A stretch of DNA of 42,812 nucleotides from Streptomyces albidochromogenes (GTDB lineage Bacteria > Actinomycetota > Actinomycetes > Streptomycetales > Streptomycetaceae), in assembly GCF_005981925.1 (NCBI RefSeq), contig NZ_VBVX01000015.1, forward strand, positions 1 through 42,812, given 5' to 3'. This document shows positions 17,505 to 24,919 of this stretch, piece by piece. The notes under the pieces are model-generated. The model worked only from the letters and a program-made list of their open reading frames with translations, did not search any database and was not told the DNA's origin. Position 1 is the first letter of the stretch. Each line of letters opens with the position of its first letter. A program made the position numbers and the translations under genes.

Positions 17505-17596
17505 GGCTAACGGCTTCTCGTCCGACGCGTCGCACGGCACATCATCTCTGGACGTTACGCCCGGAACGGGCGGGCGCGCACCCGCAGGGCGGGGCG

Positions 17597-18220
17597 CTAG
17601 ATCCCGGCCAGCAGCATCCCGCCCATGGTGACCATGGTGGCGGCGACCAGGCCGTCGAGGACCCGCCAGGCGGCCGGGCGGGCCAGCAGACCGCTGAGCA
17701 GGCGGGCGCCGTACCCGAGGGTGGTGAACCAGGTCAGGCTGGCGAGTACGGCGCCGGCTCCGAAGGCCCAGCGCTGGGAGCCGTGGTCGGCTGCGACGGA
17801 GCCGATCAGCAGGACGGTGTCCAGGTAGACGTGCGGGTTGAGCCAGGTCATGGCGAGGCAGGTCAGCACCGCCTTGCGGGCGGACCCGGCGGTGGCGCCC
17901 TGCGCGCTGAGGGCCGCGCCGGGCTCGGGCCGCAGGACGCGCCGGGCGGCGAGGACGCCATAGCAGATGAGGAATCCGCCGCCGGCCAGACCGACCACGG
18001 TCAGGGCGGCGGGCCACGCGGTGACCACGGCTCCCACGCCCGAGACGCCGAGCGCGATGAGGACGGCGTCCGACACGGCGCAGATGGCTACCACCGCGAG
18101 GACGGCGTGCCGCCGGACCCCCTGGCGCAGGACGAACGCGTTCTGCGCGCCGATGGCGACGATGAGGGAGAGTCCGGTGCCGAAGCCGACGAGGGCCGCC
18201 GTGGTGATTCCGTGGTTCAT
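17597..18220 (-). CDS. argO: LysE/ArgO-family amino acid exporter
   Basis: 207 aa from ATG 18220 (a start seven codons upstream is also open). Six predicted membrane segments; family signatures include GFGTGLSLIVAIGAQNAFVLRQG at the N-terminus and CLAMTWLNPHVYLDTVLLIG in the middle. ArgO/LysE proteins export arginine and lysine. It is divergent from a LysR regulator of the ArgP/IciA type, the same arrangement as corynebacterial lysE-lysG, so export of basic amino acids or analogues (for example canavanine) is likely. The gene symbol reflects family similarity, not tested function. Confidence 0.9.
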   Translation of the reverse strand: MNHGITTAALVGFGTGLSLIVAIGAQNAFVLRQGVRRHAVLAVVAICAVSDAVLIALGVSGVGAVVTAWPAALTVVGLAGGGFLICYGVLAARRVLRPEPGAALSAQGATAGSARKAVLTCLAMTWLNPHVYLDTVLLIGSVAADHGSQRWAFGAGAVLASLTWFTTLGYGARLLSGLLARPAAWRVLDGLVAATMVTMGGMLLAGI

Positions 18221-18256
18221 GCCACTGACGTTATGGATCACCGAGCCTTCAGTACA

Positions 18257-18282
18257 GCTAAAGGTTCTAACGTACCCTTAGC
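18257..18282. promoter_or_regulatory. operator candidate between argO-like and argP-like genes
   Basis: GCTAAAGG (18257-18264) and CCCTTAGC (18275-18282) form an inverted repeat with one mismatch around a ten-base AT-rich centre, in the only AT-rich stretch of this divergent gap and just before the regulator's start codon. Confidence 0.5.
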
Positions 18283-18289
18283 GCTCGTG

Positions 18290-19192
18290 ATGGACGAGCT
18301 ACCCTTGGACCAGGTACGGACCCTGCTCGCGGCGGTGGACGAGGGCACCTTCGACGCCGCGGCGGCCGCCCTGCACGTGACGCCGTCGGCCGTCAGCCAG
18401 CGCATCAAGGCGCTGGAGCAGCGCACCGGCCGGGTGCTGCTGACCCGTACGAAGCCGGTGCGCCCCACCGAGTCCGGGCAGGTGGTGGTGCGCTTCGCGC
18501 GCCAGCTCGCCCGGCTGGAACTCGACGCCCGGGCCGAGCTGGGCATCGCCGACGGGCGGGGGCCGGCCCGGCTGCCCGTCGCCGTCAACGCGGACTCGCT
18601 CGCCACCTGGTTCCTGCCGGCGCTGACCAGAGTGCCGCAGGACCCGCCGGTCTGCTTCGAGCTGCGCCGCGAGGACGAGGCCCACACCACGGCGCTGCTG
18701 CGCGAGGGCCAGGTGATGGCCGCCGTCACCTCGTCGCCCGATCCGGTCGCCGGCTGCACGGTACGCCGCCTGGGCCTGGCCCGCTACCTGCCGGTGGCCA
18801 CCGCCGCCTTCGCCGCCCGCCACCTGACCGGGAGCCTGGCGGAGGACCTGCGGGCCGCCCCAGTGATCATCTTCGACCGCAGGGACGACCACCAGGACGC
18901 CTTCGTACGGTCGCTGACGAACGACGGGACGGGCGCGGGCCCGGTGCGCCACTACGTGCCCACCTCGGAGGGGTTCTGCGACGCGGTGGCCGCCGGGCTC
19001 GGGTGGGGCCTGGTGCCGGAACCGCAGGCCGAACCGCTGCTGCGGGCCGGTGTCTTCACCCTGCTCGCGCCCGGCCGGCCCGTGGACGTACCGCTGTTCT
19101 GGCAGCAGTGGAAGCTGGACTCGCCCGCGCTGTCGGCCCTGGCGGAGGCGGTCGCCGCCACGGCCGCCGAGGCGCTTCGGGCCCCGGCCTGA
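18290..19192 (+). CDS. ArgP/LysG-type LysR-family regulator
   Basis: 300 aa from ATG 18290 (a GTG directly precedes it at 18287). The N-terminal helix-turn-helix DQVRTLLAAVDEGTFDAAAAALHVTPSAVSQRIKALEQRTGRVLL is the ArgP/IciA subgroup signature. The effector domain starts near residue 90 (LPVAVNADSLATWFLPAL), also characteristic. Known relatives activate exporter genes in response to lysine or arginine. The divergent exporter and the shared dyad support that role here. Confidence 0.92.
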   Translation: MDELPLDQVRTLLAAVDEGTFDAAAAALHVTPSAVSQRIKALEQRTGRVLLTRTKPVRPTESGQVVVRFARQLARLELDARAELGIADGRGPARLPVAVNADSLATWFLPALTRVPQDPPVCFELRREDEAHTTALLREGQVMAAVTSSPDPVAGCTVRRLGLARYLPVATAAFAARHLTGSLAEDLRAAPVIIFDRRDDHQDAFVRSLTNDGTGAGPVRHYVPTSEGFCDAVAAGLGWGLVPEPQAEPLLRAGVFTLLAPGRPVDVPLFWQQWKLDSPALSALAEAVAATAAEALRAPA

Positions 19193-19333
19193 GGCGACCG
19201 GGCCCCTGGCGGCCGCCCGGACGCGTACCGGATGGACGACCGCGCGGGCGAACTTCGGGCGGTGACCTGATGCTGAGTCATGGGCGCCCGGCACCGACGG
19301 GCCCCAGGTCCACGTCACCAGGAGGTACCCGCC

Positions 19334-20515
19334 ATGCTGCCCACACGTCCCGCACCGTCCCGCTCCCGCCGGCTCCGGCTGTCCACCGTCGCGCTCGTGG
19401 CCGGCGCGTGTGTCGCCGGGCTGGTGTCGGCGCCCGCACAGGCGAAGGAGCCGAGCCCCGGCGAGCGGGAACTGCGGCAGCGGCTGTGGGGGCTGGTGCG
19501 CGCGGAGGGCGGGCCGCCCGGAGCCATCGCCGTGCTGCGGCGCGGCGACGACGTGCGGGTCGTGCGCGCGGGGGTCGCCGAGCTGGGGACCGACCGGGCG
19601 CCGCAGCCCACCGACCACATGCGGATCGCCAGTACGGCCAAGGCGTTCAGCGGGGCCGTCGCGCTCCAGCTCGTCGACAAGAAGAAGCTCGGGCTCGACG
19701 ACACCATCGGCAAGCGGCTGCCCTCGCTGCCCGCCGCGTGGCGCCGGGTGACGCTGCGCCAGCTGCTCCAGCACACCAGCGGGCTGCCGGACTACACCGC
19801 CGATCCGCGGTTCGCGCGTCTGCTGTCCGAGGACCCGCGCCGCCGGTTCGACTCGCGCCGCCTGCTGGACTTCGTCGCGGGCGAACCGCTCGCCTTCCGT
19901 CCCGGCTCGCGGTACCACTACTCGAACTCCGACAACATCGCGGTGGCCCTCATGGCGGAGGCGGTGACGGGCCGGCCGTACGAGGAGCTGCTGCGGACGA
20001 CCGTCTACCGTCCGCTGAATCTGCGCGACACCAGCCTCCCCCAGGGCTTCCGGCTGCCGCAGCCCTATCTGCACGGCTATGAGGTCACTCCGCAGGAGCC
20101 CCCGGAGGACGTCAGCACCGTACTGGGCGCGTCGGGTGTGTGGGCGTCCGGTGGGATCGTCTCCACGCCGAAGGACCTGACGTCGTTCATCCGCGCGTAC
20201 GCCGGCGGCCGCCTGATCTCCAAGGAGACCCGCCGGCAGCAGCTGAAGTGGGTCACCGGCGGTTCGGAACCGGCGGGACCGGGCCGCAACGCCGCCGGGC
20301 TGGCCATCTTCCGCTACACCACCCGCTGCGGTGTCGTGTACGGGCACACGGGCAACTTCCCCGGCTACACGCAGCTCGCGGCCGCCACGGCGGACGGCAG
20401 GCGTTCGCTGACCTTCTCCCTCACGACCCAGGTGAACAAGGACAACAAGCCGGAACTCCTGGAGCGGGTGCGCGACGTGCAGGAGGACTTCGTCTGCGAC
20501 CTGCTCAAGCGCTGA
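19334..20515 (+). CDS. exported serine hydrolase, class C beta-lactamase/DD-peptidase family (S12)
   Basis: 393 aa from ATG 19334 with AGGAGG at 19320-19325. Signal peptide at 1-37 (cleavage after APAQA). Motifs of the class C/R61 group are in order: S100-T-A-K103 (nucleophile and general base), YSN in RYHYSNSDNIAVALMAEA, and HTG in VYGHTGNFPGY. Close in layout to the Streptomyces R61 DD-carboxypeptidase, so peptidoglycan stem-peptide hydrolysis or a D-amino-peptide substrate outside the cell is expected. True beta-lactamase activity cannot be excluded. Confidence 0.92.
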   Translation: MLPTRPAPSRSRRLRLSTVALVAGACVAGLVSAPAQAKEPSPGERELRQRLWGLVRAEGGPPGAIAVLRRGDDVRVVRAGVAELGTDRAPQPTDHMRIASTAKAFSGAVALQLVDKKKLGLDDTIGKRLPSLPAAWRRVTLRQLLQHTSGLPDYTADPRFARLLSEDPRRRFDSRRLLDFVAGEPLAFRPGSRYHYSNSDNIAVALMAEAVTGRPYEELLRTTVYRPLNLRDTSLPQGFRLPQPYLHGYEVTPQEPPEDVSTVLGASGVWASGGIVSTPKDLTSFIRAYAGGRLISKETRRQQLKWVTGGSEPAGPGRNAAGLAIFRYTTRCGVVYGHTGNFPGYTQLAAATADGRRSLTFSLTTQVNKDNKPELLERVRDVQEDFVCDLLKR

Positions 20516-20580
20516 GCGCTCGGCGGCCGGCCGGCGGACGGAACCTTTGGGGTGATCCCGCGCAACCGGCGGGGGCGGCC

Positions 20581-20608
20581 CGCGTTGATCAGCCCGCGTT
20601 GATCAGCC
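20581..20608. repeat. perfect 14-bp tandem duplication with TGATCA cores
   Basis: CGCGTTGATCAGCC is repeated immediately head to tail (20581-20594, 20595-20608), each copy carrying the palindrome TGATCA. It ends 26 bp before the start codon at 20635, so it is in the promoter or leader of the PEP mutase-like gene and could be a duplicated regulator site. Confidence 0.7.
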
Positions 20609-20634
20609 TCCGCCCCCAGTCAGGAGCCCACCCC

Positions 20635-21480
20635 ATGCTGTACGGCAACGCCCTGCGCGACGAGATCGCCTCGGCCGGGACCACCCCGCTCATCGGTGTG
20701 TACGACATGTACTCCGCGTCGCTCGCCGCCAAGCACTACGACGGTCTGTTCGTGTCCGGGTTCGGCTTCGCCGCCTCGTACTACGGGCTTCCCGACATCG
20801 GGTTCATCGCCTGGCCGGACATGGTGGCCTTCGCGGAGCGCCTGCGCGGCGCGTTTCCCCGCCACCACCTGCTCGTGGACATCGACGACGGCTACGTGGA
20901 CACGGAGCTGGCCTGCCACGTGGTGCGGCGCCTGGAGCGGTCGGGCATCTCGGGAGTGGTCCTGGAGGACCAGCGGCGGCCGCGCCGCTGCGGCCACGCC
21001 GACGGGAAACAGGTCCTGCCGCTGGAGGACTACCTGGCGAAGCTCGACCGGGTGCTCGCGAGCCGCACCGACCTGCTGGTCGTCGCCCGGACCGACGCCA
21101 CCGACGACGAGGACATCATGATCCGCGCGAAGGCCCTGGCGGCGACCGACGCGGACGTGGTGCTCGTCGACGGGGTGCGCGACGTCGGGGCGATCCGGCG
21201 GATCCGGGAGGCCGCCGGAACCAAGCCGCTGCTGTTCAACCAGATCGCCGGCGGCAAGTCACCTCGGCTGTCGCTGACCGAACTCGCCGCCCTCGGCGTC
21301 GATGTGGCGGTCTACAGCACGCCCTGCCTGTTCGCCGCGCACCGGGCCGTGGAGGACGCCATGACCCGGCTCAAGGACGCGGACGGGCTCCTGCCGGACA
21401 CCGGCGCCACGGGCGGCGCCGGTGTCGGCGAAGCGACCGGCCTGCTCATGGACAACCTGCGCCGCCACGGCACGCGCTGA
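20635..21480 (+). CDS. isocitrate lyase/PEP mutase superfamily enzyme
   Basis: 281 aa from ATG 20635, with AGGAG about eight bases upstream. It is a (beta/alpha)8 enzyme; Mg-binding acidic residues lie in LLVDIDDGYVD and VVLEDQ, and VVARTD follows later. The catalytic loop reads RRCGHADGKQVLP. The Cys in (K)RCGH is the general acid in isocitrate, methylisocitrate and dimethylmalate lyases and is absent from true PEP mutases, so a C-C bond lyase is favoured. The usual lysine before it is Arg here. Substrate unknown. It is convergent with a membrane-protein gene. Confidence 0.85.
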   Translation: MLYGNALRDEIASAGTTPLIGVYDMYSASLAAKHYDGLFVSGFGFAASYYGLPDIGFIAWPDMVAFAERLRGAFPRHHLLVDIDDGYVDTELACHVVRRLERSGISGVVLEDQRRPRRCGHADGKQVLPLEDYLAKLDRVLASRTDLLVVARTDATDDEDIMIRAKALAATDADVVLVDGVRDVGAIRRIREAAGTKPLLFNQIAGGKSPRLSLTELAALGVDVAVYSTPCLFAAHRAVEDAMTRLKDADGLLPDTGATGGAGVGEATGLLMDNLRRHGTR

Positions 21481-21533
21481 CCCCGTGACACCGGCGGCGG
21501 CCCGTCGGCGGCCGGGGCGCCGGGGGCGTACGG

Positions 21534-22397
21534 TCAACCCGGCTCCCCCGCGACGGAATCCAGCCTGCGCCGTACCTGCCCCTCGTGGACGAGCCGCCCC
21601 ACCAGCGCGCCGCCGTACACCACGAACCCCACGCCCACCAGCCAGGACTGCAGCACCAGTACGGTGCCGAACGGCCCGTACGTCACCGCGTTCGACGCGA
21701 TCAGCGGCGAGAAGACGAACTGCGAGAAGATCCGCAGCCCGAGCAGGCCGACCGCCGTCAGGGCGGCCCCGGGGGCCAGCGCCCGCCAGCGGATCCGGCC
21801 ACAGAGCAGCACCCGCTGCGACCACCAGAAGAAGAAGAACAGGCCGATGACGTCACCGGCGGCGACGAGCACCGTCACGAGCGCCGGGGACTCCGCGGGA
21901 GTGGGCGTCTTGACGAAGAGCAGGAGGGCGGCGATCAGCATGGCGAGCCACACGACGTGCCGCCACATCGTGTGCCAGCGCGCGGTCGGCAGGTCCCACA
22001 CGCGCTCGTAGCCGGTCTGCACCGCGGAACCGAAGGTCACACCGAACGTGGCGAGCGCGGCGAGACCGAACGCGGTCGTCCGCTGCAGTGCCTGGCCCGG
22101 CCGGCCGAACAGCTCCTCGACCTCCGCCTGCGACACCTCGGAGACCCCGAGCCCCGCCACCAGCCACCGGGCGAAGCCCTGGCCGCTCGCGAGGTCGGCC
22201 GCGGCGACGACGACGAGCAGCGGCACCAGGGTGAGGAAGCTGAGCGCCGCGAAGCCCATGGCGCGGTGCATCAGCTCGATCGCGCGACCGCGTTCCCAGG
22301 TCAGTACGACGGCCGAACTCCGCAGCCGGTGCAGCCGGTGCAGCCGGTGTCCGTCCTGTGGGCGGCCTTCGTGCGGCGCACCGGATTTCAGGGGCAT
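21534..22397 (-). CDS. YihY/virulence factor BrkB-family membrane protein
   Basis: 287 aa with ATG at 22397. About six hydrophobic segments; family features include the N-terminal AIELMHRAMGFAALSFLTLVPLLVVV and the conserved ITPxxxYGPFGTVLVLQSWL-like region near residue 240. Function of the family is not established; members are inner-membrane proteins sometimes linked to envelope stress. The N-terminus contains HRLHRLHRL, encoded by three exact 9-bp repeats at 22322-22348, a likely slippage-generated insertion upstream of TM1. Confidence 0.85.
   Translation of the reverse strand: MPLKSGAPHEGRPQDGHRLHRLHRLRSSAVVLTWERGRAIELMHRAMGFAALSFLTLVPLLVVVAAADLASGQGFARWLVAGLGVSEVSQAEVEELFGRPGQALQRTTAFGLAALATFGVTFGSAVQTGYERVWDLPTARWHTMWRHVVWLAMLIAALLLFVKTPTPAESPALVTVLVAAGDVIGLFFFFWWSQRVLLCGRIRWRALAPGAALTAVGLLGLRIFSQFVFSPLIASNAVTYGPFGTVLVLQSWLVGVGFVVYGGALVGRLVHEGQVRRRLDSVAGEPG
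22322..22348. repeat. three tandem 9-bp repeats
   Basis: GCAGCCGGT is repeated three times without interruption inside the 5' end of the BrkB-family gene. The repeat is in frame, so changes in copy number would add or remove three residues without a frameshift. Confidence 0.8.
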
Positions 22398-22497
22398 GTC
22401 CCGTCGAGTACCCGCAAGCGCCCCACTCCCCCCGGCCGTGGGGCCGAACGGGTGCGCCGGGCGTCACGCGCCCGGCGCACCCGTCCAGTGGCGCTCC

Positions 22498-22653
22498 TCA
22501 GTAGTAATGCTTGCGCCCACCCACCGCGCGCCCCATCGATCCCAGGATCCAGAGGACGGCGCCAATGGCGACCAAGATGATCCCAATGGTCCACAGGATG
22601 GAGATGCCGGCCACGAAACCGATGATGAGCAGAATGATTCCGAGGACGATCAT
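22498..22653 (-). CDS. DUF6131-family small membrane protein, 51 aa
   Basis: ATG at 22653, with an AGGA-type site upstream (GGAGGACACC on the minus strand). It has two hydrophobic segments (about 2-16 and 18-37, ILWTIGIILVAIGAVLWILG) and a basic end terminating GGRKHYY. These features match the short two-TM proteins called DUF6131 in actinobacteria; function unknown. It lies downstream of the arginine deiminase on the same strand with a 119-bp gap, and is probably independently transcribed. Confidence 0.8.
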   Translation of the reverse strand: MIVLGIILLIIGFVAGISILWTIGIILVAIGAVLWILGSMGRAVGGRKHYY

Positions 22654-22772
22654 GGTGTCCTCCGATCTGGCTGAGAACGATCCTTCACTCAGCCTGTCCC
22701 CACCCGTCACCATGTCAAACCTGCGGACGCCGGCACGCCGCCACGCGGGCGCCAGGGCTCTTCGCGGACCGC

Positions 22773-24689
22773 CTACCGCATCCACCACGCGGCGGAGGCG
22801 TCGCGCAGGGTGTTGGTGCCGCAGTGCACCTCGCCGGCCCCGAGGTGGTACGTGTACCAGTCGTCGAGGTACGACACCTTCATGCCGGCCCCGGCGTACG
22901 CGGCGTCGACGGCGGCGGTGAAGACGTCCTTGCCGCCGATGACCGGCCCCCACTGCCGCGGGGCCAGGTAGCGGTTCCCGCCGAGGACGATCCCGTTCAC
23001 CGCGCCCGGGACATAGGCGCTGGTCATGACAGTTTCCGGCGGCGCCCCCGCGCGGTCGGCGTGTCGGGCGAGCTCCTTGTGCTGTCCGTACTCGCGGACC
23101 ACGTCGGGCACCTGGCCGGCGCCCATCCGCGACAGCCGGGGCACGCGCTCGCCACTCTCGCCCTGTTCCGTACCCCGCGTGTAGAGCGCGGGCACCCGTA
23201 CCACCTCGGCGTCGGTCGCGCCCGTCTCGCGCTTGAGGACCTCCAGGTTGGCCTCGATCCGCTGCGCGGCCATGGTGTTGTCGGCCACCAGCCACTTCGA
23301 GGCGAGCGCCTGGTCGATGGTCTCCTTGGGCGCCGGCATGCCCGGGGCGCCCGGCACCGAGAACATCCGGGTGCCGCCGTGGCCCGCGTCCCGCGCCTCG
23401 CGCAGCAGCCGCAGGCCCGCCTCCGGATCGGCGATGGCGATCTTCCACCCGCGCGGTGTGCCGGCGGGGAGGAACTGCACGAACTCGTCCACGTGGCCGA
23501 CGTGCAGCCACGAGGTGTCGAGGAGCAGCGGGTCCTGGAGGCCCTGGGACTTCAGCAGCGTCCGCATCGCCCTGGCGGGCTTCGACCCGTTGTCCTTGCG
23601 CTCGCCCATGATGATGCGTCCGGCCGGGAAGGACCGGCCGCCGTGGGTGTACGGAGGGATGGTCTCCAGGTTGCCCATGGAGTTGAGCGTCCACTCCTCC
23701 GAGTCGCGGACGCCGGAGACCTGCACGACGCCCACGCCGTTGCCGCGCAGCTTCTCGAACAGTTCCCGCCCGGCCTCGCGGTCGGCCTGCGCCGACCGCA
23801 GCATCACGCGCATGGTCCGGCGGCTTCCGGCGGGCCCCGCCATGCTCACGTAGCCGGGTTCGACGAAGTCCTGCGCCCAGATGTCGCCGTACTTGTCGAA
23901 GGTGACCAGCGGCTTGTCGATCCCGGCCGTCTTGACCTCGGTCGCGAGACCCTTGACGAACGCCTGCTGCCGACGGGCGTAGTCGTCCCCGCCCGGCACC
24001 TTGCTGACCATCAACTGCTGTGCCTTCTGCAGGTGGTGGTGGGTGAGCAGCGGTGCGACGCGCAGGGTGACGTCGTCGGAGGTGCTCCTCCCGCCGGAGG
24101 TCACCGTCAGGCGGACCACGGCGCGGCCGTCCCAGACCGCGCTGTTCCGTATGACGTCGGTGCCCTCGACGCCGAACTCCGCACCGGCACGCAGTTCCGC
24201 GGCGGTCAGGCGCGTTCCGGCCGTGACCGCGGCCCAGCCGGAGGAGCGCTTGACGAAGACGCGCGCCTTCTTGCCGCCGGTGACGACCTGCAGGGTGCCG
24301 GTCGCCGCGGCGGGCAGGTGCGTCATCGGTACGGACCGCACCCGGGCCAGGTCGGCCGCGTCACCGGCGCCGTTGACCTTGGTGTCGGACGCGTCGTTGC
24401 AGGCGGCGAGCTTGGCGTCCGACAGGCGCCGGCCGTCGGGTCCCTTGACGGGACAACGCCGGGTGTCGTCGTCGATGTTGGGGAGGAACACCGCTCCCCG
24501 GCGGGCGGACCAGGTGTCCTCGCCCTCGGTGTCCGTGGCTCCGGTGACGTCCGCCCGCCCGTCCCGGTTCACGTCCGCCCGCAGGTCGGCCCGCGGCGGA
24601 TCGGCGGCGAACGCCGGTGACACGGGCGCCAGTACGGCACCTATGACGGTCAGGGCCACTGCCCCGTGTCTCGCATGGCTCGTACCCAA
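22773..24689 (-). CDS. secreted protein-arginine deiminase (PAD)
   Basis: 638 aa from a TTG codon at 24689, chosen because it provides the positively charged start of a signal peptide (1-29, cleavage after PAFA/A) and AGGAAGGGA lies upstream. The C-terminal ~420 residues are a PAD catalytic domain (PF03068 type). All four catalytic residues of animal PADs have counterparts: D274 in DIWAQDFVEPGY (PAD4 D350), H399 and D401 in WLHVGHVDEF (H471, D473), and nucleophile C623 in GEVHCGTN (C645). GPVIGGKD and the DDWYTYH segment also match. The first part of the mature protein has a calcium-loop-like D-x-N-x-D-G (residues 39-44). It should convert arginine in extracellular proteins to citrulline, probably with Ca2+. 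Confidence 0.93.
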   Translation of the reverse strand: MGTSHARHGAVALTVIGAVLAPVSPAFAADPPRADLRADVNRDGRADVTGATDTEGEDTWSARRGAVFLPNIDDDTRRCPVKGPDGRRLSDAKLAACNDASDTKVNGAGDAADLARVRSVPMTHLPAAATGTLQVVTGGKKARVFVKRSSGWAAVTAGTRLTAAELRAGAEFGVEGTDVIRNSAVWDGRAVVRLTVTSGGRSTSDDVTLRVAPLLTHHHLQKAQQLMVSKVPGGDDYARRQQAFVKGLATEVKTAGIDKPLVTFDKYGDIWAQDFVEPGYVSMAGPAGSRRTMRVMLRSAQADREAGRELFEKLRGNGVGVVQVSGVRDSEEWTLNSMGNLETIPPYTHGGRSFPAGRIIMGERKDNGSKPARAMRTLLKSQGLQDPLLLDTSWLHVGHVDEFVQFLPAGTPRGWKIAIADPEAGLRLLREARDAGHGGTRMFSVPGAPGMPAPKETIDQALASKWLVADNTMAAQRIEANLEVLKRETGATDAEVVRVPALYTRGTEQGESGERVPRLSRMGAGQVPDVVREYGQHKELARHADRAGAPPETVMTSAYVPGAVNGIVLGGNRYLAPRQWGPVIGGKDVFTAAVDAAYAGAGMKVSYLDDWYTYHLGAGEVHCGTNTLRDASAAWWMR

Positions 24690-24868
24690 GATACGTCGTC
24701 CCTTCCTGATGATCGGCTCTCAGGGCGGAAGAGGACGGGAGCGGGCGGTGCGTTGCCTGGCGGCGCCGGGATCATCCCGCGGGCGTGGCGGCGTGCTACC
24801 GGTGGAGGAGGCGATGTCGGTCCGGGGCATGACGAAACGCGGGGCGTGCTCGGGTACGGGAGGCCGGT

Positions 24869-24897
24869 GGCCGCCCCCCTCCGTGGGGGGGGCGGCC
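24869..24897. terminator. strong hairpin terminator
   Basis: An 11-bp perfect stem (GGCCGCCCCCC 24869-24879, GGGGGGCGGCC 24887-24897) with a seven-base loop lies 23 bp beyond the MFS gene's stop codon, separating it from the arginine deiminase gene downstream. Confidence 0.8.
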
Positions 24898-24919
24898 CCT
24901 CGCTGCCGGTCCGCGGGGG

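Noticed and set aside
15642..17510. Plus-strand open frame antisense to the phosphatase
   Set aside because: No ribosome-binding site or domain; the minus-strand product has clear GAF, PAS and PP2C domains.
13456..17535. Minus-strand open frame of about 1359 codons
   Set aside because: It crosses the lysyl oxidase-like gene antisense and reads the phosphatase in the wrong frame; composition is repetitive Arg/Pro/Gly and no domain is recognisable.
22322..22348. Phase-variation switch in the BrkB-family gene
   Set aside because: The repeat unit is nine bases, so copy-number change keeps the frame and could not switch the gene on or off.
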